This document shows positions 17,656 to 23,465 of a stretch of DNA of 64,000 nt, piece by piece; positions within the stretch are counted from its first letter, which is position 1; every line of letters begins with the position of its first letter. A program made the position numbers and the translations under genes. The notes beneath the pieces are model-generated. The model was not told the DNA's origin and made no database searches. It saw only the letters and a list, made by a program, of their open reading frames with translations. Source of the DNA: Nostoc mirabile CHAB5784 (GTDB lineage Bacteria; Cyanobacteriota; Cyanobacteriia; Cyanobacteriales; Nostocaceae); contig NZ_JAIVFS010000037.1 of NCBI RefSeq assembly GCF_020829645.1, positions 1 to 64,000 of the forward strand, read 5' to 3'.

Positions 17656-17725
17656 GTCAGACAATTTTAGATTAAAAAATTTAATCCAAAATCCAAAATC
17701 TAAAATCTAAAATTCGGTAAATTAT

Positions 17726-17796
17726 GCCCTCGTGGACGAATGGTTAAGTCAGTGCTCTTTCAAAGCACAGATGCGAGTTCAATTCTCGTCGAGGGA
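17726..17796 (+). tRNA. tRNA-Glu (TTC) (array 6)
   Basis: Anticodon stem GTGCT/AGCAC, loop CTTTCAA, T-stem GCGAG/CTCGT. The acceptor has a terminal G:A mismatch. It duplicates the specificity of the solitary tRNA-Glu near 11 kb. Confidence 0.85.
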
Positions 17797-17804
17797 ATGA
17801 TTAT

Positions 17805-17947
17805 GGGTCGTGGCCGAGTCTGGCTGAAGGCGACAGTCTGTAAAACTGTTCTTTTTTGCACGCAGGTACCCTTCCCTTCTCTACGAGAGGCTGCGCCAAC
17901 GGGACGCTCCGCGAACGGGAAGCAAGCTACAAATCCTGCTCGACCCA
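17805..17947 (+). tRNA. tRNA-Tyr (GTA) interrupted in the T-loop (array 7)
   Basis: Acceptor GGGTCGT/TCGACCC, anticodon stem ACAGT/ACTGT, loop CTGTAAA and an extended variable region. The T-stem GCAGG (17862-17866) and CCTGC (17935-17939) are separated by an extra 61-bp repeat unit, 17867-17927, so the T-loop is disrupted. Apart from the insert all arms pair, with one acceptor mismatch. Confidence 0.8.
17867..17927. mobile_element. Small TAC-bounded element inside tRNA-Tyr, with a nested repeat
   Basis: The unit begins TACCCTTCCC and ends GGGAAGCAAGC, and TAC recurs immediately after it. A second repeat of the CTACGAGAGGCTGCG type is nested between CCC and GGG. The same outer unit is found in three other array tRNAs and at 20381-20405. 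Confidence 0.8.
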
Positions 17948-17951
17948 CTAT

Positions 17952-18037
17952 GGAGAGGTGGCTGAGTGGCCCAAAGCGTCCTCCTGCTAAGAGGAAACGG
18001 GTGTTTACCCGTCGCAGGTTCAAATCCTGTTCTCTCC
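17952..18037 (+). tRNA. tRNA-Ser (GCT) (array 8)
   Basis: Class II cloverleaf: acceptor GGAGAGG/TCTCTCC, anticodon loop CTGCTAA, long variable arm ACGGGT/ACCCGT, T-loop TTCAAAT. It repeats the specificity of the solitary tRNA-Ser at 25963. Confidence 0.95.
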
Positions 18038-18042
18038 GCTTT

Positions 18043-18116
18043 GAGAGTGTGGTGTAATCGGATAACATCTCAGTCTACGAAACTGAAGACTTGAGGGTTC
18101 AAATCCCTCCGCTCTC
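18043..18116 (+). tRNA. tRNA-Arg (ACG) (array 9)
   Basis: Acceptor GAGAGTG/CGCTCTC, anticodon stem TCAGT/ACTGA, loop CTACGAA, T-stem GAGGG/CCCTC. A34 would be edited to inosine. Confidence 0.93.
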
Positions 18117-18138
18117 GTTACATGATCTTTTCTCCTAT

Positions 18139-18212
18139 CCCCCGGTAGCTCAGTTGGTAGTTAGCGCCTGTTTGAAAAACAGGAGGTCGTCGGTTCGATT
18201 CCGACCTGGGGG
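18139..18212 (+). tRNA. tRNA-Phe (GAA) (array 10)
   Basis: Acceptor CCCCCGG/CTGGGGG, anticodon stem CCTGT/ACAGG, loop TTGAAAA, T-stem GTCGG/CCGAC. The D-arm is a few bases longer than usual. Confidence 0.9.
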
Positions 18213-18219
18213 GCTTCGT

Positions 18220-18290
18220 TGCCTCATAGCTCAATGGTAGAGCAAGCGGCTGTTAACCGCGCGGTTGTAGGTTCGAGTCCTACTGAGGCA
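18220..18290 (+). tRNA. tRNA-Asn (GTT) (array 11)
   Basis: Acceptor TGCCTCA/TGAGGCA, anticodon loop CTGTTAA, T-loop TTCGAGT. The gene is followed by G-CCA, so the 3' CCA is encoded. Confidence 0.94.
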
Positions 18291-18410
18291 GCCAATCATA
18301 ATTCGTAATTACTAATTCGTAATTCGTAATTAAATAGGGTTGATACACACGTTTCTATAACCTGCTTTTATGTTAGTCGGGCGTTTAAATCCCGGTCACA
18401 AAACATAATT

Positions 18411-18474
18411 ACGTTAGCGCAGCGTAAAGCCTTCGGCATGGCTTCGCTTAGAGCGAGTCCGCGAGCGTCATTAC
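18411..18474. repeat. Small dispersed repeat, inverted partner of 18835-18900
   Basis: A GC-rich block, starting TTAGCGCAGCGTAAAGCC and containing GGCATGGCTTCGCTTAGAGCGAG, is flanked on both sides by ATTCGTAATT heptamers. Its reverse complement recurs at 18835-18900, enclosing four array tRNAs, and a longer relative is at 20350-20470. Confidence 0.75.
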
Positions 18475-18499
18475 GAATTACGAACTACGAATTGTTTAA

Positions 18500-18571
18500 T
18501 GCCGGGTGGACGAATTGGTAAGTCGCATCGCTCTGAACGATGAGGTTGCAGGTTCAAACCCTGCCCTGGCA
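18500..18571 (+). tRNA. tRNA-Gln (CTG) (array 12)
   Basis: Acceptor TGCCGGG/CCTGGCA, anticodon stem CATCG/CGATG, loop CTCTGAA, T-stem GCAGG/CCTGC. Confidence 0.92.
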
Positions 18572-18575
18572 ATAA

Positions 18576-18647
18576 AGCCCTGTGGTGTAATTGGCAACAT
18601 AGCGCCCTTTGAAGGCGAAGATTCTAGGTTCGAGTCCTGGTGGGGCT
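18576..18647 (+). tRNA. tRNA-Gln (TTG) (array 13)
   Basis: Acceptor AGCCCTG/TGGGGCT, anticodon loop CTTTGAA, T-loop TTCGAGT. It is followed by G-CCA, so CCA is encoded. Confidence 0.9.
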
Positions 18648-18657
18648 GCCAAACTTT

Positions 18658-18731
18658 GCTCTTGTAGCCCAATTGGAAGAGGCTGCCGTCTCAAAAACGG
18701 TATTGTTGTGGGTTCGATTCCTACCAAGAGT
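18658..18731 (+). tRNA. tRNA with Leu anticodon CAA on a short-variable-loop body (array 14)
   Basis: Acceptor GCTCTTG/CAAGAGT, anticodon stem GCCGT/ACGGT, loop CTCAAAA, T-stem GTGGG/CCTAC. The variable loop is only 6 nt, whereas bacterial tRNA-Leu is class II with a long arm. CCA is encoded (A-CCA follows). Confidence 0.8.
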
Positions 18732-18741
18732 ACCAAAACTT

Positions 18742-18815
18742 GCTCCTGTAGCCCAATTGGAAGAGGTGGCAAACTTAAAATCTGTTTGGTTGTGGGTTCG
18801 ACTCCCACCAGGAGC
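18742..18815 (+). tRNA. tRNA with Leu anticodon TAA on a short-variable-loop body (array 15)
   Basis: Acceptor GCTCCTG/CAGGAGC, loop CTTAAAA, T-stem GTGGG/CCCAC, and one mismatch in the anticodon stem. Again there is no long variable arm. The D-arm region is nearly identical to that of the preceding gene, suggesting duplication. Confidence 0.82.
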
Positions 18816-18834
18816 ACTGATACCAATTCGTAAT

Positions 18835-18900
18835 TCGTAATGACGCTCGAAGACTCGCTCTAAGCGAAGCCATGCCGAAGGCTTTACGCTGCGCTAACGT
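18835..18900. repeat. Small dispersed repeat, inverted copy of 18411-18474
   Basis: The reverse complement of the earlier block (GACGCTCG, CTCTAAGCGAAGCC, GGCTTTACGCTGCG), again bounded by ATTCGTAATT heptamers. Confidence 0.75.
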
Positions 18901-18979
18901 AATTCGTAATTAAGAAAGTCAGATTTCATCTGGGTTTCTAGGTTTGAATTTGTTGCGGGATTTTAGAGAATTGGTACAA

Positions 18980-19079
18980 GCTCTCGTGGCGGAATGGAAG
19001 ACACACGCTTACCGAGGATCTAGTTTTTTGCAGATACCTTTGAGGAAGCCGCTTTGCGTCTATAAATCCTGTCGGGAGT
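18980..19079 (+). pseudogene. tRNA-Leu-like gene (GAG?), interrupted and decayed (array 16)
   Basis: Acceptor GCTCTCG/CGGGAGT and a class II tRNA-Leu D-region (GGCGGAATGGAAGACACACGC). The anticodon stem no longer pairs, the candidate anticodon GAG would follow C33, and the T-loop carries a 26-bp insert at 19035-19060. CCA is encoded after A73. Probably inactive. Confidence 0.65.
19035..19060. mobile_element. 26-bp TAC-bounded element in the T-loop of the Leu-like tRNA
   Basis: The unit begins TACCTTTGAGGAAGCC and is followed by TAT (from TAC). It matches 21 of 26 positions with the insert at 19194-19219; the differences suggest an older insertion. Confidence 0.75.
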
Positions 19080-19089
19080 ACCAAAATAT

Positions 19090-19161
19090 CTGGGTGTGGC
19101 GCAGTTGGGAGCGCGGGAGTTTTGGGAACTCCAGGTCGCAGGTTCAATCCCTGCCACTCAG
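19090..19161 (+). tRNA. tRNA-Pro (TGG) (array 17)
   Basis: Acceptor CTGGGTG/CACTCAG, anticodon stem GGAGT/ACTCC, loop TTTGGGA, T-stem GCAGG/CCTGC, T-loop TTCAATC. Confidence 0.95.
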
Positions 19162-19166
19162 ACTTT

Positions 19167-19264
19167 GCCCTTGTAGCCCAACGGAAGAGGCGCTACCCTG
19201 CGGGAAGCCGCTTCGCGTCTACGCTTAGAACGAAGAGGTTGCTGGTTCAAATCCAGTCAGGGGT
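19167..19264 (+). tRNA. tRNA with Leu anticodon TAG interrupted in the anticodon stem (array 18)
   Basis: Acceptor GCCCTTG/CAGGGGT, loop CTTAGAA, T-stem GCTGG/CCAGT. A 26-bp unit (19194-19219) splits the 5' strand of the anticodon stem. Removing it leaves CTACG facing CGAAG; replacing TAC by TTC restores a perfect stem. The variable loop is short. Confidence 0.78.
19194..19219. mobile_element. 26-bp TAC-bounded element in a tRNA anticodon stem
   Basis: The unit is TACCCTGCGGGAAGCCGCTT plus CGCGTC, immediately followed by TAC. The core CCCTGCGGG forms a small hairpin. Same family as the inserts at 17867, 19035 and 20061. Confidence 0.82.
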
Positions 19265-19275
19265 ATTGGTGAATA

Positions 19276-19349
19276 TGCGGGGATAGAGCAACGGTGGCTT
19301 GTGGGGCTGCATAACCTGAACATCGGCAGGTTCAACTCCTGCCCCCGTC
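19276..19349 (+). tRNA. tRNA-fMet-like (CAT) (array 19)
   Basis: The body resembles bacterial initiator tRNA: acceptor TGCGGGG/CCCCGTC with the first pair unpaired, D-arm GAGC-AACGGTG-GCTT, and G-rich anticodon stem. The anticodon loop CTGCATAA has one extra base. CCA is encoded. Confidence 0.75.
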
Positions 19350-19361
19350 ACCAAAATTAGT

Positions 19362-19433
19362 GCTGGTGTAGCTCAATTGGCAGAGCAACTGATTTGTAAT
19401 CAGTAGGTTGCAGGTTCAATTCCTGTTACCAGC
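19362..19433 (+). tRNA. tRNA-Thr (TGT) (array 20)
   Basis: Acceptor GCTGGTG/TACCAGC, anticodon stem ACTGA/TCAGT, loop TTTGTAA, T-loop TTCAATT. Confidence 0.96.
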
Positions 19434-19438
19434 TTGAT

Positions 19439-19508
19439 GCGGGTGTGATGTAACGGCAGCATGAGACGCTTCCAACGTCTTCGTGCGAGTTCAAATCTCG
19501 CCGTCCGC
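19439..19508 (+). tRNA. tRNA-Gly (TCC) (array 21)
   Basis: Acceptor GCGGGTG/CGTCCGC, anticodon stem AGACG/CGTCT, loop CTTCCAA, T-stem GCGAG/CTCGC. Confidence 0.95.
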
Positions 19509-19518
19509 TCTGAAACTT

Positions 19519-19589
19519 GCGGGTGTGATGTAATCGGTAGCATCTGAGTGCGCCATACTCAGTGCGTGGGTTCAAGTCCCTCCACTCGC
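19519..19589 (+). tRNA. tRNA-Gly (GCC) with C33 (array 22)
   Basis: Acceptor GCGGGTG/CACTCGC, anticodon stem TGAGT/ACTCA, loop GCGCCAT. Position 33 is C instead of the nearly universal T. The body closely resembles the preceding Gly(TCC) gene. Confidence 0.82.
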
Positions 19590-19595
19590 TTGCGT

Positions 19596-19666
19596 AGTCC
19601 TGTAGCTCAACGGTAGAGCAGTTGTCCTACAAGCAAAGGGTTGCAGGTTCAATTCCTGCCAGGACT
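19596..19666 (+). tRNA. tRNA-Val (TAC) with C33 (array 23)
   Basis: Acceptor AGTCCTG/CAGGACT, loop CCTACAA, T-stem GCAGG/CCTGC. The anticodon stem has one mismatched end pair and position 33 is C. A-CCA follows, so CCA is encoded. Confidence 0.8.
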
Positions 19667-19676
19667 ACCAAATATT

Positions 19677-19749
19677 GGGAGTGTAGCTCAATGGAATAGA
19701 GCTTCGAGCTTCTACCTCGAAAGTTGTGGGTTCAAGTCCTACCACTCCC
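19677..19749 (+). tRNA. tRNA-Arg (TCT) (array 24)
   Basis: Acceptor GGGAGTG/CACTCCC, anticodon stem TCGAG/CTCGA, loop CTTCTAC, T-stem GTGGG/CCTAC. Confidence 0.95.
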
Positions 19750-19836
19750 GCTTAAACAAGTCAAAAGTCAAAAGAAAGAATTTAATTATTTCTTTTTCTT
19801 TATTACTTTTTACTTTGCTCTTTTCACTTGTTTGAT

Positions 19837-19909
19837 GGGGTCATAGCTCAAATGGATAGAGCGCCTGCCTTGCAAGCAGGAGGTTATGGGTTCAAGTCCC
19901 ATTGATTCC
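19837..19909 (+). tRNA. tRNA-Ala (TGC) (array 25)
   Basis: Acceptor GGGGTCA/TGATTCC, anticodon stem CCTGC/GCAGG, loop CTTGCAA. The acceptor lacks a standard G3:T70 alanine identity pair by position but has G:T pairs at 3-70 and 4-69. Confidence 0.93.
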
Positions 19910-19915
19910 ACTGAT

Positions 19916-19990
19916 GGTGTCTGAAGCCAAAGTGGTCGAGGCGCTGGTTTGTGGAACCAGTCATAGCGGGTTCAAGCCCCGTCAGATACC
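19916..19990 (+). tRNA. tRNA-His (GTG) (array 26)
   Basis: Has the extra G(-1) opposite C73 required for histidine identity, acceptor GTGTCTG/CAGATAC, anticodon stem CTGGT/ACCAG, loop TTGTGGA. Confidence 0.96.
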
Positions 19991-19997
19991 CCTGAAT

Positions 19998-20098
19998 GGA
20001 AGATGCTGCTGAATGGTCGGCAACTGGTCTTGAAAACCAGGGTACAGCAAACTGTAGCGGTACCCTACGGGAAGCAAGCTACGATTCCCCATCTTCCG
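19998..20098 (+). tRNA. tRNA-Ser (TGA) interrupted in the T-loop (array 27)
   Basis: Acceptor GGAAGAT/ATCTTCC, anticodon stem CTGGT/ACCAG, loop CTTGAAA, class II variable arm TACAG/CTGTA. A 19-bp unit (20061-20079) splits the T-arm between GCGG and TACGATTCCCC, and the T-stem itself is imperfect. Confidence 0.75.
20061..20079. mobile_element. 19-bp TAC-bounded element in the T-loop of tRNA-Ser
   Basis: The unit TACCCTACGGGAAGCAAGC is followed by TAC. It is the shortest form of the family and contains the CCC/GGG mini-hairpin. Confidence 0.8.
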
Positions 20099-20103
20099 CC
20101 TAT

Positions 20104-20174
20104 CCACCTGAAGCCGAAAAGTGAGGCGCTGTGCTGATAACACAGAAATAGGAGGGGCAGTACCTCCCTGGTGG
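20104..20174 (+). tRNA. tRNA-Ile (GAT) (array 28)
   Basis: Acceptor CCACCTG/CTGGTGG with one mismatch, anticodon stem CTGTG/CACAG, loop CTGATAA. The T-loop GGCAGTA departs from the usual TTC consensus. Confidence 0.85.
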
Positions 20175-20256
20175 ATTTATATCTAGTGTTGGTGTTAACA
20201 ACGCTTGCGATGTAAGTATACGATCGCACTTGCTCATTTCTTATTTAAATTAACTA

Positions 20257-20326
20257 GGGTGGTTGGCATAACGGCTGTGCAGTAGGCTTTTAACCCGCAG
20301 AAATAGGTTCGACCCCTATACCACCC
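20257..20326 (+). tRNA. tRNA-Lys (TTT) (array 29)
   Basis: Acceptor GGGTGGT/ACCACCC perfect, loop CTTTTAA, T-arm ATAGG-TTCGACC-CCTAT. One mismatch in the anticodon stem. Last recognisable gene of the array. Confidence 0.9.
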
Positions 20327-20331
20327 ATTAA

Positions 20332-20488
20332 GCAATTCAAAATTCAAAATGACGCTCTCTACGAGACGCTGCGCGTAGCTTGCTTCCCCGCAGGGGTACG
20401 CGGACTCGCTCATAGCGTTGCCATGCCGTTGGCGCAGCCTAAGAAGAGAAGGCTTTACGCTGCGCTAACAAAATTCAAAATTAAGAAA
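20332..20488. repeat. Composite small-repeat block closing the tRNA array
   Basis: ATTCAAA heptamers flank a GC-rich block. It combines the CTACGAGACGCTGCG repeat, a reverse-oriented TAC-bounded unit (20381-20405, GTAGCTTGCTTCCCC then GCAGGGGTAC) and the GGCTTTACGCTGCGC repeat. It is the clearest non-tRNA copy of the element that interrupts the array tRNAs. Confidence 0.75.
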
Positions 20489-20545
20489 TGCAATCCTAGC
20501 TAGCCTTTTGAAAATTGCTAATATGCAACTTTAATGCACGTTAGG

Positions 20546-21634
20546 TTATGAATAGGAACTAGCGATCGCTAGTTGAGCATGTTGCAATAATATATCTTTA
20601 TCCAGAACATGTACGGGATATTGCGGTGTTAGTGCCAGTAGTTTCTCAATTCTTTCTCTGGCTGCTTCCACTACTGATTCATCTAAGCTAGCCTTGCTGA
20701 GGGAATCGACGAAATCTTCAGCAATCTGATAAGTTCTTTCAATAGATGATGAATTAATATTACGCGAGACAATAAACAGGTCGCAGCCTGCATGAAATGA
20801 CCGCGCTACAGTACCAGCTTTAATAAACATATCTGAGATCGCTTTCATATCTAAGTCGTCAGATACAACTACTCCCTCAAAGGCAAGTTCCTCTCTAAGT
20901 ATGGTTTTGAGAATAGCCTGGGAAAGCGTTGCTGGCACATCAGCATCTATCTTAGGAAATAAAATATGGGCAGTCATGATTAAAGGAATCTGTACTTCGA
21001 TTAAAGCTCTGAAAGGTATGAGTTCTCGAAGTCGCAGGTCTTCTAAAGTTAGATTCAGTATTGGTAGCTCAATGTGAGAGTCTTTGCTGGTGTCTCCATG
21101 TCCGGGGAAGTGTTTGGCGCATCCCAAAATTCCTGAATCTCGAAGTCCAAGGTAGTAGTCACGCGCACCTTGAGTAGCAGTTTCGGGAGTGTTACCAAAA
21201 GCGCGAGGCCCAATCACGGGGTTGTGGGGATAGGAAAAAATATCTGCTACAGGTGCCCAAGATAAATTTATTCCCAGTGATTTTAGTTCTAATGCTGTGG
21301 CTTTTGCTACTTCGCGGGCGTGCGATCGCAGCAATAATGCATGAGGAAACCGCGTAATCGGCAGTGGTGTGCGAATGACACGCCCTCCTTCATGATCCAA
21401 AGTCATAAACATCGAATCACGTTCAGCATATTCTCGTATCTGATTGTTTAAATCTTTGAAGCTTTCTAGCCAAACTTGATATGGGGTGCCATCCAAAAAG
21501 TTCTTGGCAAAAAAGATTACCCCAATCGGTCTCAATTCATTGAGGGCACGTTTATCATCATCGCTTAATGTCGTGCCAGAAATACCTAGAATCAGGTGAT
21601 GTCCAAAGCACCTTAGCTCCTGCGATATTGGCAT
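20546..21634 (-). CDS. nagZ: Beta-N-acetylhexosaminidase (glycoside hydrolase family 3)
   Basis: A 362-residue cytosolic enzyme that removes N-acetylglucosamine from muropeptides in peptidoglycan recycling. The family signature KHFPGHGDTSKDSH, which carries the catalytic His/Asp pair, is present, as is the nucleophile loop VVSDDLDMKAIS. Single-domain length and lack of a signal fit NagZ rather than the larger secreted GH3 glucosidases. No other recycling gene is adjacent. Confidence 0.9.
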   Translation of the reverse strand: MPISQELRCFGHHLILGISGTTLSDDDKRALNELRPIGVIFFAKNFLDGTPYQVWLESFKDLNNQIREYAERDSMFMTLDHEGGRVIRTPLPITRFPHALLLRSHAREVAKATALELKSLGINLSWAPVADIFSYPHNPVIGPRAFGNTPETATQGARDYYLGLRDSGILGCAKHFPGHGDTSKDSHIELPILNLTLEDLRLRELIPFRALIEVQIPLIMTAHILFPKIDADVPATLSQAILKTILREELAFEGVVVSDDLDMKAISDMFIKAGTVARSFHAGCDLFIVSRNINSSSIERTYQIAEDFVDSLSKASLDESVVEAARERIEKLLALTPQYPVHVLDKDILLQHAQLAIASSYS

Positions 21635-22017
21635 AATCCTTTACCTATACTTGTGTAGCAAACAACTGCGATATTCAACCTATGAAGACATAAACCCTGA
21701 TTCTACACCCTTATGGGGAGTGGGAACTTTTAAGAGGCAGGAGGGAAAGAATTTTCTGTTTGCTCTCCTACTTGTTGAACAATGCCCTATGCTCAATACC
21801 CTTCAACCTCTCAGTAACTCTTTAAAAAAGACTGACTTATAAAAAGAAACAGTAAATAGACTCTCAGCAAATATTATTCATTATTTAACAATTAAGATAC
21901 AAATTAGATGATATTACTTACATAAGTATAGATTAGTGTTTCCGCAAAAAGATTTTTGCGGTACTCCTTTGGAATCACTCTGTGAATGCATCCTACTATC
22001 TGAATCTCAGGAGACTT
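21635..22017. other. Intergenic region between divergent genes
   Basis: AT-rich. A short open frame at 21651-21842 shows no motif and is not called. Promoters of both neighbours must lie here. No repeat is recognised. Confidence 0.4.
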
Positions 22018-22974
22018 ATGTCTATAAGTTTATTCAACAACTATCTAGATAGAATTTTTTCCAAATTTTATAATATTTGTTATGAAAATTATAAAGGATT
22101 GACTAAAAATCCCAGATGGCTTTTAATGCGTAAAATTGCCCGATTTAAAACTGGGCGAACTATAATGATATTTTTGTTAAAACCCTCAAAAAAATTATGT
22201 TCATCAGTTGTTAATGAGAGCAATAGTTGTTTTAAAGATGTGAATATAGACGACGTTGTTAACACCCTCAAAACTGAAGGATTATATTTGGGAATTAATT
22301 TACCCCAAGAGATTGTTAAAGAAATAGTCGAATTTGCTCATTCAACAGTTTGTTATGGCAATCGAAAAACAAATATGGGTTTCTTTTATCATCAAAAGGA
22401 ACAAGCTCAAATCAAGTCAGGAAAACATTTTATCATCGGTAGTTATTTTAATACGTCTTTGCTTTGCCCTGCTATAAAAAAACTTCAAAATGATCCAAAG
22501 TTATTGGCAATAGCTGCTAGATATTTAGATGTTCAAGCAGTACATCAAGGGAATATGATGTGGTGGAGTTTTTCAGGAAAAACAACGTATTATGAAAAAA
22601 GCCAAGCTGCTCAATTGTTTCATTACGATATAGACGATTATCGGTTTCTAAAGTTTTTCTTTTATTTGACTGATGTAGATGATCAAAGCGGCCCTCATGT
22701 CTGTGTTCGTGGTAGTCACAATAAGAAGAAGCTGTCACATCTTTGGCTACGTAAACGAGAGACAGATGAAGAAATCATCGATTATTATGGTTCTGAATCT
22801 TTAGTAAAGATTTGTGGCAACACTGGTTTTGGATTTGTGGAAGATCCGCTTTGTTTTCATAAAGGAATTACTCCTACTCATAAAGACCGTTTAATATTAC
22901 AAATAGAATTTGCCCGAACTGACTATGGAATGCAGCACGACTTCCGAGCATCTTCTCTACTGAAATGTATTTAG
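22018..22974 (+). CDS. Phytanoyl-CoA dioxygenase (PhyH)-type Fe(II)/2-oxoglutarate oxygenase
   Basis: A 318-residue protein. The metal-binding facial triad is visible as HYDID (HxD) and the distal His in CFHKG, followed by an Arg in KDRLILQ for 2-oxoglutarate. ATG 22018 is chosen because CAGGAG lies 5 bases upstream; a GTG 12 codons earlier lacks one. The codon use is distinctly more AT-rich than the carotenoid genes that follow, and there is no operon partner, so acquisition by transfer is plausible. The substrate is unknown. Confidence 0.78.
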   Translation: MSISLFNNYLDRIFSKFYNICYENYKGLTKNPRWLLMRKIARFKTGRTIMIFLLKPSKKLCSSVVNESNSCFKDVNIDDVVNTLKTEGLYLGINLPQEIVKEIVEFAHSTVCYGNRKTNMGFFYHQKEQAQIKSGKHFIIGSYFNTSLLCPAIKKLQNDPKLLAIAARYLDVQAVHQGNMMWWSFSGKTTYYEKSQAAQLFHYDIDDYRFLKFFFYLTDVDDQSGPHVCVRGSHNKKKLSHLWLRKRETDEEIIDYYGSESLVKICGNTGFGFVEDPLCFHKGITPTHKDRLILQIEFARTDYGMQHDFRASSLLKCI

Positions 22975-23465
22975 GTAATTTATGTGGTAATGAGTTTACT
23001 CTTCAGTTTCCACAATTGTAACCCTGATGTAACAGCAAAAATACTTAACCAAAATATATTTGGTCTTTATTTTTACACTAATTAAGTGTTTGCCGAACAA
23101 AAGCATCCTGGAAATCAATTGGTAGTCTTTCACCACTGTCCGAGATATTTTCTCAGATCAGATACACGGATTCCAAAAGAAATCAACTAGTTTAAGACCA
23201 CATTTGAGATTAACTATTTTAGTTAAAGGAATTACTTTATGTTTGCCTAAATTTCCTGAATGTAAATTTAGATGAAATGCTTCCCAAAACCTATTACCAA
23301 CAATGGTATTGGCAATTTTGTTGGGCAGGTACGTGTAAATAAAATTCCCTTTGGCAAAAGTTTTTTGGGGAAGCGATCGCACAAGAACTGCCAAATGTTA
23401 CGGTTTGCAACGTATAATGAGAATCGACAAAACCATTAAGAAATATTGAAGGGCATTAGGGTTAA
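22975..23465. other. Intergenic region upstream of crtP
   Basis: A minus-strand open frame of 78 codons (23158-23394) has no recognisable motif. No RNA or repeat is seen. The crtP promoter should lie near its end. Confidence 0.4.

Noticed and set aside
17740..18068. Open frames of about 100 codons on both strands
   Set aside because: They run across tRNA-Tyr, tRNA-Ser and tRNA-Arg genes; the RNA structures explain the sequence.
18335..18402. Possible further tRNA remnant with a T-arm-like TCGGG / CCCGG
   Set aside because: No matching acceptor or anticodon arm can be formed; too weak to list.
18554..19228. Several open frames with repeated GVEPTT or GSIPTKST peptides
   Set aside because: These are translations of T-arms (GGTTCGAxTCC) of array tRNAs, a well-known source of false proteins.
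17805..20098. Self-splicing introns in the interrupted tRNAs
   Set aside because: The inserts (19-61 bp) are far too short for group I introns and lie in the T-loop and anticodon stem rather than the anticodon loop; their copies outside tRNA genes show they are dispersed repeats.
20180..20237. Gap between tRNA-Ile and tRNA-Lys as a decayed tRNA
   Set aside because: No acceptor pairing or T-loop could be found.
23158..23394. 78-codon minus-strand frame upstream of crtP
   Set aside because: No family features and it would start inside the likely crtP promoter region.
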